The notes under the pieces are model-generated. The model was not told the origin of the DNA, did not search any database, and was given only the letters and a program-made list of their open reading frames with translations. Positions 25,427 through 33,960 of a DNA stretch of 64,000 nt are shown here, piece by piece; position 1 is the first letter of the stretch, and every line of letters begins with the position of its first letter. The translations under genes and the position numbers were made by a program. Source of the DNA: Streptomyces sp. CB01881 (GTDB lineage Bacteria > Actinomycetota > Actinomycetes > Streptomycetales > Streptomycetaceae); contig NZ_CP026498.1 of NCBI RefSeq assembly GCF_002953255.1, positions 11,107,509 through 11,171,508 of the forward strand, written 5' to 3'.

Positions 25427-25684
25427 TCAGTCGACCTCGACGTAGGCGACCAGGACGATCGTGCCGAGCACGGTGGAGACGGAGGCGATCCGGACGCCGT
25501 CCTTGGCGTACTCCAGGACCGGGCTGTCCGGGCGCATCTGGACGCCGGCGGTCTTCGGGTTCAGCGCGATGATGTTCAGGTGCGGGTCAAGGCGGGCGAG
25601 GGCGGCGTCGTCCATCTCGGCGAGCTGGCGTTCGGCGACCTCGTGGAAGGTGATGACCGCGCGGCGCGGCGGGCGGTCAGGCAA
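25427..25684 (-). CDS. RelE/ParE-like toxin candidate
   Basis: The 85-residue protein has a short helical N-terminus (VAERQLAEMDDAALARLDPH) and C-terminal beta strands (GVRIASVSTVLGTIVLVAYV). This is the layout of small RelE/ParE-fold toxins, although no catalytic residues can be assigned. It starts with TTG at 25684 and overlaps the upstream small gene by eight bases. Gene order, size and overlap suggest a type II toxin-antitoxin module. Confidence 0.5.
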   Translation of the reverse strand: MPDRPPRRAVITFHEVAERQLAEMDDAALARLDPHLNIIALNPKTAGVQMRPDSPVLEYAKDGVRIASVSTVLGTIVLVAYVEVD

Positions 25685-25895
25685 CGCGCTGCTCGCCGCC
25701 GGTCGCCGGGGTGACCGTGGTGGTCTCGATGCCGCGCTCGGCCTTGATGTCGTCCCAGGTTCGGCGGTCGTTCAGGTCGACGCCGCGGTCCGCCAGGTCG
25801 AGCAGGACGTACGCGAGGGTGGGATCCTCCAGCGCGGCGTCCCGGGCGGTGGCGCGCAGCCCTTCGGCCTCAGTGGGGTCGAACACCATCCGCAT
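25677..25895 (-). CDS. Antitoxin candidate
   Basis: The 72-residue protein (MRMVFDPTEAEGLRATARDA, then DLADRGVDLNDRRTWDDIKA) is acidic and helical, with a flexible C-terminal tail, as expected for an antitoxin. The ATG at 25895 follows AGGAGG. It is translated first and overlaps the toxin-like gene. No DNA-binding fold can be recognised with certainty. Confidence 0.5.
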   Translation of the reverse strand: MRMVFDPTEAEGLRATARDAALEDPTLAYVLLDLADRGVDLNDRRTWDDIKAERGIETTTVTPATGGEQRVA

Positions 25896-26241
25896 CACGG
25901 CCTCCTGGTGCTGGTCTGCTGGTTCTCAGAGTAGGACGTTCTTGCCGTTTCCCGCGGAGGGTGTTGGCGGTCTGGATGGTGCCGGGATGTCCGGCCGGCC
26001 GCGTGGGCAGGTGGTGCTGGCCGTGGCGGTCGGCCGGACGTCCTGGCGTTGGAAAGCTTCGGTGCGGCGGTGCCGCACCTGGCCGGCCCTGCTGGAACAA
26101 GGCAAGCCGGTCCCCTATTTGTGTCGAGTGGCAACGGCCGGGGAGACCGCGTACAGGGGGCCCTGAAGGAGGGCAGGGGAGGGCGCTCTATGTCCGGGGT
26201 GGGTGCCCTGAGGGCATTCGGACATGGCTGAGGGGGGGCCT

Positions 26242-26400
26242 ATGCCGCCGGAGCTGGCATGGCGGTGCGAGCACTGTCGCGTGCTGCGGCGTATGGGCAT
26301 GCCGGGGCCTACCAGGGCATGCGTGCGTCGTGCGGGCAGCTTGGGGCCGGCCACGTCGACGGAACGGTGGAGAGTGTTGGCGGAACTCCGGCCGCGTTGA
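26242..26400 (+). CDS. Possible 52-residue CxxC protein
   Basis: A short frame starts MPPELAWRCEHCRVLRRMGM and ends WRVLAELRPR. It has a CEHC pair and basic residues, so it could be a small zinc-binding protein. A run of G just upstream could serve as ribosome-binding site. Evidence is limited to composition. Confidence 0.3.
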   Translation: MPPELAWRCEHCRVLRRMGMPGPTRACVRRAGSLGPATSTERWRVLAELRPR

Positions 26401-26807
26401 GCGCTTCTTGACGTTCATTCCGTCCTCCAATCCCGTTGTTCCTGCGCGCCCGCCCTGGGGGGCGCCCGCGGTCGCGCGGGGCCTTCCTGTTTCTGCCCCG
26501 CTGTTGCTCCCACAGAGTTGCGTCTCGGCGGCGTTGAAGCAAGCGCCGTTGTCCCGGCAAGGTCGGACGAAGTTGCCGTTGCGGGCACTCAGGTAGGCCG
26601 AGGTCCGGGTGCTGTGAGCTGCTGTTTCTCGCTGACGGTATCTCAACTTGCAGTGGGACAGAGCGAGAAACCGGGCTTGGAGCGGCTGGACTGTCCCTAC
26701 GGGACACAGCAACCTGTGCCATGGGAGTCCATCCCGCTCGGCTCTGGAAGGCCGGGCGGGCGTCGTGTGGACCCCCTGTCGAGTGGCAACAGGCAAGGGA
26801 GATCGCA

Positions 26808-27056
26808 TTGCGTAAGAAGCACACCAACCAGGCCGTCGCGTCCGCGGCGTGCGTGGAGGTCCAGACGACGGCCGGCACCCAGGTGCCGGTCTCGGCCGCG
26901 ATCGTCGTGGTCGTCGTCCTCCTCCTCACCACCGCGCTCACCGCGCGGGGCATGGCGGTGCAGACCGTCGTCACCACCCTGGCCACGGCCGGCCTGCTCG
27001 GCATCGAGCTGGTCCGCCGCCTGGTCGAGACGCTCACCACCCGCCGGACCCGCTAG
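26808..27056 (+). CDS. Small membrane protein
   Basis: The 82-residue protein begins at TTG 26808 behind GGGAG. It has one strong hydrophobic segment (VPVSAAIVVVVVLLLTTALT) and a second weaker one (VVTTLATAGLLGIELVRRL). It lies 9 bases before the XRE regulator, and the two probably form an operon. The function is unknown. Confidence 0.6.
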   Translation: MRKKHTNQAVASAACVEVQTTAGTQVPVSAAIVVVVVLLLTTALTARGMAVQTVVTTLATAGLLGIELVRRLVETLTTRRTR

Positions 27057-27065
27057 GAGAGCGCG

Positions 27066-27893
27066 GTGGGGCGCCTGAACAGCGCCCTGGCTGAGCAGAA
27101 CAAGGAGATCGGGGTGCTCGCGCAGTGGCTTCGCAAGCTGCGCGAGCGCTCCGGCCTCACCTACAGCCAGATGGCGCAGAAGACCACCGAACTCGCACTG
27201 CCCGTCTCCATCGCCACCCTCTCCCGCGCCGACGAGGGCCGCACGGTCCCCACCTGGCCGGTCACCGAGGCCTACACCCGGGCCTGCGGCGGGTCGGTGC
27301 GCACCGTGGAGCGGCTGTGGCTGCGGGCCGACGCCAACCGCTCCGGACGCAAGAAGCGGGGCGTGGGCACGGTGACCGTGCCCACCTCGGGCCAGGCCTT
27401 GCGGTACATCACGCAGCGCTCCGAGCTCCACTTCGCGATGAAGCGGCTGTGGCTGCACGCCGGGAGCCCGTCCCTGCGGGAGCTGGAAGCGCGGGCCGTC
27501 CACAACGGGGTCAGCCGGCTGCCGCGCAGCACCATGCACGGGGTGCTCGCGGGCGAGCGGGACTGCACGGAAAGGATTCTCATTGAGTTCGTGCGAGCCT
27601 GCGGGATCGCACCGGAAGAAGAGGGCGAGTGGGTTGAGGCGCTGCGGCGCATCGATACCTACCAGCGCATCGGCGGCGCCCCGCTGTCCGAGGTCCAGCG
27701 GCGGCTGGCCGAGGCCGAGGCCGAGATCCTGGCGCTGAAGGAGTCGATCGACCGAGGCCCGGGCGAGGCGCTGGTTCCGGAGCCGGCCGCGGCCGTGGAC
27801 TTCCCCGTCCCGGTCCGGCGATGGCGCACGCGCCCACCGGCCGTGCCACAGCAAGCCCGGCCCCCGCAGCGGCCAACCGAGCGGACCCCGTAG
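27066..27893 (+). CDS. XRE-type regulator with two HTH-like parts
   Basis: The 275-residue protein has an N-terminal helix-turn-helix (LRKLRERSGLTYSQMAQKTT to VSIATLSRADEGRTVPTW) and a second similar part (LRELEARAVHNGVSRLPRST to ILIEFVRACGIAPEEEGEW). The C-terminal tail is coiled and proline-rich. This double layout is common in Streptomyces regulatory proteins linked to mobile elements. It starts at GTG 27066. Confidence 0.75.
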   Translation: MGRLNSALAEQNKEIGVLAQWLRKLRERSGLTYSQMAQKTTELALPVSIATLSRADEGRTVPTWPVTEAYTRACGGSVRTVERLWLRADANRSGRKKRGVGTVTVPTSGQALRYITQRSELHFAMKRLWLHAGSPSLRELEARAVHNGVSRLPRSTMHGVLAGERDCTERILIEFVRACGIAPEEEGEWVEALRRIDTYQRIGGAPLSEVQRRLAEAEAEILALKESIDRGPGEALVPEPAAAVDFPVPVRRWRTRPPAVPQQARPPQRPTERTP

Positions 27894-28245
27894 AAGGAGG
27901 TTGACAGGTGTGGTGCGGTCCCCGTCGGCCGCACCACACACCAACGACCGAAAGCCCGGCCCCGACGGCGGCGGCCGGCCGGTGGACGGCTCACGCAGCT
28001 ATCACGGGGGTGCTGTCCCACCCAGACGCACGCAGAGGTTCCCGGGTATCCACCCACGACACGGACCATGGCAGCACCCCACACGACACCAGGCGCGACA
28101 ACACCCACCGGCCACCAGGACAACTTCAGAGCAGCCTCCTGGACGTCCTCCACGGCGGCCTGACGGCCCACCAGCACCAGCCAAGCCAGACCGAACCGGG
28201 GCGCAGCAAGGCCGGCTGGGACGCTCTTCGCGGGTCTTTGATCCA

Positions 28246-28854
28246 ATGGGCGCCGTGACGATTCCCTGGACACCCCGCCGCACCGAGTTCGAGTTCCGGC
28301 GGCTGTCGGGGTTGCTCGCCCCTGCCGTACCGGTGGCCGCCACTTTGTCGGCCTGGGACGCGGGCGAGCCGGAGCTGGCGCTCGAGGATCTCGTCGACCA
28401 GCTCTCCGACCACCACACACCACTGCTCCGCGCGGACCGAGCCGCCCTCCTCGATCTGGCAGAGGCGCTCGGTGTGTCGGCCGGGGCCACGTCCGCGCTC
28501 CGCTGGTGCCCCGACCTGGAAGCGGCCGAGGAATGGTGGTGGGAGGTCGAGAACTCACCCCGCGCCACGGCCATCGCAAGCGAACTCCTCCGGGAGATCG
28601 CCCCTGGTCACCCGCTCCACGGCATCCCGCTCACTCCCTGGCTGGAGTGCGGGGCCTGCGACGACGTCCTCGTACGCCTCGACGACGAGAACGCCCGCAC
28701 CGGCAGAACCCCCTACCGGATCGCCGTCATCCACCCCACGTGGTCCCGGCGACCCGAGACCCCGCCATCACCCGCCGCCAACGTCTACGACCAGGCACTC
28801 CACGCCCTCGACCAACTCGAGACCTGCTTCCACAGCACCCCGAACAAGGACTGA
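28246..28854 (+). CDS. Hypothetical, immunity-like N-terminal half
   Basis: The 202-residue protein starts MGAVTIPWTPRRTEFEFRRL. The first 75 residues form an acidic helical bundle (WDAGEPELALEDLVDQLSDH then DLAEALGV) that resembles small immunity proteins of the MafI type. The second half (LECGACDDVLVRLDDENART then YRIAVIHPTW) is of a different character. The frame is open upstream to 27901 but only the part after 28246 has good coding character. The function is not established. Confidence 0.55.
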   Translation: MGAVTIPWTPRRTEFEFRRLSGLLAPAVPVAATLSAWDAGEPELALEDLVDQLSDHHTPLLRADRAALLDLAEALGVSAGATSALRWCPDLEAAEEWWWEVENSPRATAIASELLREIAPGHPLHGIPLTPWLECGACDDVLVRLDDENARTGRTPYRIAVIHPTWSRRPETPPSPAANVYDQALHALDQLETCFHSTPNKD

Positions 28855-29160
28855 ATGAACTCCTTCTCCAGCCCGTTGCCCTTCATGGACTGTTCGAGCC
28901 TGTAGTGGGGCTGGAGGGCGTTGTCCCGCTCGGTGTCGGCGGGGAGCCGGTGCAGATCTGTCCACCACGCGACGAGTTCGCGCCAGGTGAGTCCGTGGTC
29001 GGCGAGCGGCCTGTCGTGGACGAGGCAGTACTGCTCGTTCTTGGTGATGCGGATGATGTTGTTGAGGGCGTCCGTGAGGACCGGTTCCGGTTTGGGGCCA
29101 TCGGCGGCGAAGATCAGGTTTTTCAGCTCACCCGCCACGCCGCGAACCCCGAGTTCGCCA
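28785..29160 (-). pseudogene. C-terminal remnant (NNIIRITKNEQYCLVHD...)
   Basis: A coding frame reads LIFAADGPKPEPVLTDALNN, IIRITKNEQYCLVHDRPLAD and HGLTWRELVAWWTDLHRLPA before losing character near 28860. I recall a family of actinomycete proteins with such a tail but cannot name it. No start or N-terminal domain is present. Confidence 0.5.
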
Positions 29161-29257
29161 ACAAGATCCTCCCTCGCCAGCGGCCGCCGGCGGCGGTGCG
29201 GGCACAGGACCCATGCCGGACGACCCGAGCCAAGCTCAGACCGACGGCGCTGCGCGG

Positions 29258-30049
29258 TCAGGCATCCTCGACGCCCGACATGACCTCCCGCTTCACGCGG
29301 TACCAGCCGGCGATCAGACCGACCGGCGCCGCGACGGCCGCACCGATCAGGATCGGGAAAGCCATGCGGTCGCCCGCGTAGTGCACCGCCGTGGCTGCCA
29401 GGACCGCAGAAATCACCGCGGCCACCAGGGCCTGCTTCACCTTGCCCCGGTACGTACGGCCGAGGAACAGCTGCCGGTCCGGCGCCGCCACCAACTCGCC
29501 GAGCGCCGCCGCCGGACCGGCGCTCGCCGCTTTCGGGCGCTTGAAGTACATGAAGTACATCCACTGCCCGCACAACTCCCAGGCGTCCGGGGCGAGCCCG
29601 GCCTCGACCGCCTCGCGCTCCTTCGCGCCGCTCGCGGTCTCCCGCCGGTACTCCCAGCGCATCGCGGCGTCCGGCTCCCGGCGGCAGACGAAGCGGCCGA
29701 CCCGGTCGAGGCCCTCGACCTCCCAACCCTGGTCGCCGTAGTGGTTGAGGTACTTGCGGTCGGTATAGATGTCGGCGGTCCACTTCCAGGTCTCCGCCCC
29801 TGCGGCGGGCTGCTCAGCGGTGCGCCCCTCGGTCAGGCGGGCCGCAAAGTCCTGCGGCGCACCGAATTCCTCGTACGCGTCCGGCGATTCGGTCTCCGCC
29901 AGATAGCCGCTGAGGTCGGCGACGCTCGCTGCCGCTTCCCCCTCCGCCATGCCGGCGGCGATCAGGCACGCGGCGAGCTCGGTGAAGTAGTCACCGCCCG
30001 CCTCGCTCCCGCCGGCGCCTTCCGAGCTGCTCCCGTTGCTTCGAATCAC
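29258..30049 (-). CDS. PadR-linked membrane protein (DUF2812-like)
   Basis: The 263-residue protein has an acidic N-terminus with a helical region resembling the HAAS/SHOCT-type N-terminus of PadR targets (YFTELAACLIAAGMAEGEAA). A middle domain follows (WTADIYTDRKYLNHYGDQGWEVEG) and ends with two transmembrane helices (LVAAVISAVLAATAVHYA, FPILIGAAVAAPVGLIAGWY). The middle part resembles DUF2812. Its GTG start at 30049 overlaps the PadR stop as GTGA, so it is translationally coupled. Confidence 0.75.
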   Translation of the reverse strand: MIRSNGSSSEGAGGSEAGGDYFTELAACLIAAGMAEGEAAASVADLSGYLAETESPDAYEEFGAPQDFAARLTEGRTAEQPAAGAETWKWTADIYTDRKYLNHYGDQGWEVEGLDRVGRFVCRREPDAAMRWEYRRETASGAKEREAVEAGLAPDAWELCGQWMYFMYFKRPKAASAGPAAALGELVAAPDRQLFLGRTYRGKVKQALVAAVISAVLAATAVHYAGDRMAFPILIGAAVAAPVGLIAGWYRVKREVMSGVEDA

Positions 30050-30393
30050 GATGCTCCCCCTGGACGTGCACTGTTCAGCATGGTCTTGACGGCGGTGTGG
30101 AACTCCAGCCACGACTCGCCCTGTTCGGCGAGGGCTCGACGGCCGTCGTCTGTGAGCCGGTAGTAACGGCGGCCCGGTCCGCGCTCGGCGGCCCTGAACT
30201 CCCCGACGGCCAGGCCGGCCTCCTCAAGCCTGTTGAGTACCGGGTAGAGCGTTCCACCCTTGATCTCACCGAGCCCGGCTCCCGCCAGGGCCTTGGAAAT
30301 CTCGTATCCATAGCTCTCGCCCTCGGTGAGGCAGGCGAGGACGAGAAGGTCAAGGACGCCCTTGAGCCAGCTGGATCTGCGGTCTGCGGCCAT
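30046..30393 (-). CDS. PadR-family regulator
   Basis: The 115-residue winged-helix protein has the PadR pattern WLKGVLDLLVLACLTEGESY GYEISKAL and GGTLYPVLNRLEEAGLAVGE, ending in a short dimer helix. It starts at ATG 30393. Twin palindromes (CCTAGATAGG and CCTAGCTAGG) lie 19-45 bases upstream and are the likely autoregulatory sites. Confidence 0.93.
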   Translation of the reverse strand: MAADRRSSWLKGVLDLLVLACLTEGESYGYEISKALAGAGLGEIKGGTLYPVLNRLEEAGLAVGEFRAAERGPGRRYYRLTDDGRRALAEQGESWLEFHTAVKTMLNSARPGGAS

Positions 30394-30411
30394 GACTGCA
30401 TTCCATCACCA

Positions 30412-30438
30412 CCTAGATAGGAATGCAACCTAGCTAGG
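30412..30438. promoter_or_regulatory. Twin PadR operator candidates
   Basis: ACCTAGATAGGAATGC and ACCTAGCTAGGACTGC lie 17 bases apart. The second contains the perfect palindrome CCTAGCTAGG at 30429-30438, and the first its one-mismatch copy at 30412-30421. They overlap the expected promoter of the PadR gene. Confidence 0.6.
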
Positions 30439-30639
30439 ACTGCGATCCAAGCGGGGCGGTCGGAGTGATCCAGAACCCGGTCCTTGACCCGGTACAACCT
30501 CGCATGACACAACCCGCACCTCCCGCCACGGATCACCCGAAGCGGACACCAACGCCGCCGACGGCACTCCGCTCGGGGCTACCGCAGCCCGGTGGACTAC
30601 GAGCGGCAGCACGTCAGGAGCGTCACTGACCTGGACTTG

Positions 30640-30951
30640 GTGGCATAACAGGCGGGTGTCTACGAAATAGGGCAAAGCTCGGAGCTGCGCTACACCCTGG
30701 CGGCGGACGTGGTCCTCGGCGCCTCACACACCACCGGCACATTGCCCGAGCCCTCGGCGGCGAGCGGATCGCCCTGGTGGCCGCGTGTGCGCTCGCCGCG
30801 GCGCTCCCGTCGTGCGTGCTCGGCGACCTGGAGCGCGAGCTCACCGTGCTCGCCCGAGCTCACCGCCATGGACCCGCTGTGTGGGAAGCTGACCGAGCAA
30901 CAGACTGCGCTCCTGGACGCACTTCACGCTGCCGAGGCCGCCGCCGGCTGA
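30640..30951 (+). pseudogene. HA-helicase tail and other remnants
   Basis: One frame reads RIALVAACALAAALPSCVLG DLERELTVL, and a second frame from about 30870 reads LCGKLTEQQTALLDALHAAE before a stop. The latter matches the end of the helicase-associated remnant at 23324 (GKLTDHQAALLDAL). The region 30440-31007 holds no intact gene. Confidence 0.4.
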
Positions 30952-31007
30952 CAGCGCCGGTCCGGGGCGGGATCTGCCGTCACGGCGAGGTGGGGCGCAC
31001 TGTGGCG

Positions 31008-32027
31008 TTAGGACGTGATGTCCACCAGGACCTTGCCCACTGTGCCGCTCTCCACTGCGCGGTGCGCGTCGGCGGTGCGGTGGAGCGGAAAGCGGGTCAG
31101 TGGCAGGCCGTGTTCCTCGCCGACCGGCAGGGCGCCGTCGCGGACAGCGGCGGCGATGTCCTCGGCGGCCGCGGCGCGCGCCTGCGGACCGGCCGTGTAG
31201 AGCACCAGGAACTGAAGGCGCGTGTTGAGCACCATGTTGTGCCGCACGTCCAGTTCGACCGGCTTGCCGCCGTCATTGGCGTAGGTAGCGATCGTGCCGC
31301 GCGCTCGCAGCACGGCCAGGTCCAGTGCGATGTTCGCGCCGAGCGCCACTTCGGCGACGATGTCGACGCCGTCCGGGGCGATCCTGCGGATATCGGCGGC
31401 CGGATCCCCCTCTCGATAGTTGACCACGTGGTGGGCGCCGGCGGCGGTGGCCAGTCGGGCCTTCTCCGCTCCGCTGACCGTGCTGATCACGGTCGCGCCG
31501 GCCCAGCGGGCGAGCTGGATCACGGCGTGCCCGACCGCCCCGGCCCCGCCTGCGGCGAGCACGACCGCGCCGTCCAGCGCCCCCGGCCGCAGGCGGCGCG
31601 GGCCGTCCTCGGCGACGGTGAGCGCGCGGTGCGCGGTCAGCGCGGGGACGCCGAGTGCGGCGCCGACGTCGAAGCCGGCCTCGTCGGGCAGCGGCACGGC
31701 CCGCTCGGCCGGTACGACGGTGAACTCGGCGGCGGTGCCGGTGGGCCGCCCGGCGGCAGCCATGAACAACCAGACCCGCTGGCCGACCCGGCTCCGGTCG
31801 ACTCCCTCACCGACGGCGTCGATCACGCCGGCGCCGTCCAGGTGCGGGGTGACCTCGGAGAACTGCTTGGTATGGGCGGCGCCGGAGCGGGCATGCCAGT
31901 CGGTCGGGTTGATCCCGGACACGGCTACCCGGACGCGGACCTCGCCGGGGCCGGGCACGGGCAGGTCGCGGTCGACGAACCGAAGAACGTCGGGGCCGCC
32001 GTTGTCGCGGTAGACGATGGCTTTCAT
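31008..32027 (-). CDS. Quinone oxidoreductase (MDR family)
   Basis: The 339-residue protein is a zinc-free medium-chain reductase: MKAIVYRDNGGPDVLRFVDR, then VSGINPTDWHARSG, then the NADPH-binding Rossmann motif AAGGAGAVGHAVIQLARWAG. The ending (AHRAVESGTVGKVLVDI) is typical of NADPH:quinone reductases. The ATG at 32027 is the first in a region of proper codon usage. It is the last gene of the TetR-AKR-reductase operon and should reduce quinones or unsaturated carbonyls. Confidence 0.92.
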   Translation of the reverse strand: MKAIVYRDNGGPDVLRFVDRDLPVPGPGEVRVRVAVSGINPTDWHARSGAAHTKQFSEVTPHLDGAGVIDAVGEGVDRSRVGQRVWLFMAAAGRPTGTAAEFTVVPAERAVPLPDEAGFDVGAALGVPALTAHRALTVAEDGPRRLRPGALDGAVVLAAGGAGAVGHAVIQLARWAGATVISTVSGAEKARLATAAGAHHVVNYREGDPAADIRRIAPDGVDIVAEVALGANIALDLAVLRARGTIATYANDGGKPVELDVRHNMVLNTRLQFLVLYTAGPQARAAAAEDIAAAVRDGALPVGEEHGLPLTRFPLHRTADAHRAVESGTVGKVLVDITS

Positions 32028-32052
32028 GATTCCGTCCTGGTCGGGGGGCTGG

Positions 32053-32946
32053 TCAGCCGATGGGGACTTCGGCGGAGCGGGACTCAATGGCGTCGAGGGT
32101 GGCCAGGGTGGCGGCGTCGAGAGTGATCCCGCCGGCGGCAGTGTTGGCCTCCAGGTGAGCGGGGTCGGCGGTGCCGGGTATGAGCAGCACATTGGGGGCG
32201 CGGTGCAGCAGCCAGGCGAGGCCGACCTGGGAGGGTGTGACGCCCAGGGATTCGGCCACGGCGTGCACCGCCGGTTCGTCGGTCGCCTTGGGCAGGCCCG
32301 GGAAGGACCCGCCGAGTGGGAAGAACGGCACCCAGGCGATGCCCTCGGCCGCGCACAGCCGCAGCATGTCCTCGTCGTCGCGCGAGACGAGGCTGTACGC
32401 GTTCTGCACGCAGGCGATGCCCGCCGGCAGGGCGCGGCGAAGGCCGTCAAGGGTGACGCTGCTCAGACCGATCGCGCCGATCTTGCCCTCGTCGCGCAGG
32501 GCGGTCATCACTTCGAGCTGGTCGTCGAGGTCGACCACCTGGTCGCCGTCGGGGCGCAGGCCGGGGCCGGAGTCGAGCCGGCGGAGGTTGACCACGGGCA
32601 GCCGGTCGACGCCGAGGCTGCGCAGGTTGTCCTCGACGCTGGCGCGAAGCTGTTCGGGGCGCTGTGCGAGACGCAGTGGCAGAGGCCCGCCCGGGTCGGG
32701 GTCGGCCCCTACCTTCGTGACGACCAGGACGCCGTCCTCGGGGCGCAGCGCCTCGCGGATGACCTGGTTCGCGAACCCGAAGCCGTAGAACTGGGCGGTG
32801 TCCACGTGGTCGACGCCCAGCTCGACCGCGCGGCGCAGCAGGGCGACGGCCTCGCCGTGGTTGTGGTGCAGGCGTTCGAGTTGCAGGGCGCCGTAGCCGA
32901 CCCGGAAAACGGTGCGGCCGGCGAACGGAGCGGTCAGGGTGGTCAT
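32053..32946 (-). CDS. Aldo/keto reductase
   Basis: The 297-residue enzyme has the aldo/keto reductase TIM-barrel signature. The catalytic residues are Asp49 and Tyr54 in DHVDTAQFYGFGFAN and Lys79 in VLVVTKVG. The NADPH-binding LIPGTADPAHLEANTAA block is near the end. The catalytic His site reads VVNLRRLD, a variant often found in this subgroup. It overlaps the TetR stop as ATGA and precedes the quinone reductase by 25 bases. Confidence 0.92.
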   Translation of the reverse strand: MTTLTAPFAGRTVFRVGYGALQLERLHHNHGEAVALLRRAVELGVDHVDTAQFYGFGFANQVIREALRPEDGVLVVTKVGADPDPGGPLPLRLAQRPEQLRASVEDNLRSLGVDRLPVVNLRRLDSGPGLRPDGDQVVDLDDQLEVMTALRDEGKIGAIGLSSVTLDGLRRALPAGIACVQNAYSLVSRDDEDMLRLCAAEGIAWVPFFPLGGSFPGLPKATDEPAVHAVAESLGVTPSQVGLAWLLHRAPNVLLIPGTADPAHLEANTAAGGITLDAATLATLDAIESRSAEVPIG

Positions 32947-33503
32947 GGCGCGGTCTCCTCGGCCGGTGACTGCAGGGCGGTGTACAGCAGTTGGGCCAGG
33001 TAGAGGCTCTGCACCCGGTGGGCGATCGGGGTGGCGCGTTCCTGAGCCTCGGCCGACTCGAGGTGTTCGACCTTGACCAGCCAGGCGGTGACGCTGTCGT
33101 GCACCATCGCGCGCATCCGGTCGATCGTGTCGACGACGATGCCGTGGATGGCCGGGTTGTTGGTCGCCTCGCCCCAGGTCTGCACGCCGACCCGGGCTTC
33201 GACCGGGTCGATGCCGGCGATCAGGCGGGCGAGCAGTTCGTCGGGGTCGGGCGGGGTGTCGCTCCCGGCGTACTCGCCCAGGACCTCCGCGCGCTTGGCG
33301 AGCACCGCGTGGGCCGAGGCCTGAACCAGCTCGGCCTTGTTGCGGTAGTGGGCGTAGATCGAGCCCGTCGACAGGCCGGACTCGGCCGTGATGTCGGCGA
33401 TCGAGGTCCGCTCCAGGCCGTTGCGGCTGAAGCAGCGTACGGCGGCCTCGGTGATCTGGGCGCGCCGGAGTTCCTTGCGGGCGTCGGTGAGTCGAGGCAC
33501 CAC
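32943..33503 (-). CDS. TetR-family regulator
   Basis: The 186-residue protein has a TetR helix-turn-helix (RTSIADITAESGLSTGSIYAHYRNKAELV) and a helical effector domain. The start is GTG at 33503. Two copies of AGAATCGT(G/T)GTTCT lie 14-60 bases upstream, spaced 33 bases. It overlaps the AKR gene by four bases and probably represses the whole operon. The signal may be an electrophile or quinone, given the reductases downstream. Confidence 0.92.
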   Translation of the reverse strand: MVPRLTDARKELRRAQITEAAVRCFSRNGLERTSIADITAESGLSTGSIYAHYRNKAELVQASAHAVLAKRAEVLGEYAGSDTPPDPDELLARLIAGIDPVEARVGVQTWGEATNNPAIHGIVVDTIDRMRAMVHDSVTAWLVKVEHLESAEAQERATPIAHRVQSLYLAQLLYTALQSPAEETAP

Positions 33504-33516
33504 ACCTCCTACAAAA

Positions 33517-33563
33517 AGAATCGTGGTTCTGCTTGTTGGCTAACCATACAGAATCGTTGTTCT
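33517..33563. promoter_or_regulatory. Paired TetR operators
   Basis: AGAATCGTGGTTCT (33517-33530) and AGAATCGTTGTTCT (33550-33563) are two palindromic sites, AGAA(N6)TTCT, 33 bases apart, which is close to three helical turns. They sit in the promoter region of the TetR-AKR-reductase operon. Confidence 0.6.
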
Positions 33564-33650
33564 GTTTGACGCCCCGGCGGATGTGGCGGGGATCATGTTC
33601 AGGAGAAGACCTGCGGCCCGGCCCGGGCGTCCAGGAGGCGTGAGATCAGT

Positions 33651-33960
33651 CAGGGCAGCGCTGCGCGGCGGCCGCCCCGGCGACGTCCTGTACGAAGTCG
33701 ACTGGCACAGCCCCCCGCCCCCGGACCAGCGGTACAACCGGCACACCGTCGTCGAACTGCGCCTCACCCGGCAACAGCGCTGAGCAGACCCGGCCGCCCG
33801 GCCGGTGGCAGGGGCCCCGGCCACAGCCGGCTGCGACGCATCGCCGGCCGGGCGGGCGGGGCCTGCCCGCCGCGCAGCGCGAGGGCCGCGGCGCGGGTGC
33901 GCTCCAGCCAGTCGGACACCTGGCGCAACGTGGCCGCATCGCATTTTCCGGTCCGCCGAA
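33651..33960. repeat. Reiterated cassette, copy B
   Basis: The plus strand reads ALRGGRPGDVLYEVDWHSPP then HTVVELRLTRQQR to a stop at 33783. The following bases, read on the minus strand, code RTRAAALALRGGQAPPARPA to another stop. The same two features in the same order occur at 35250-35505. The 5' part of the cassette is missing here. Confidence 0.65.
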
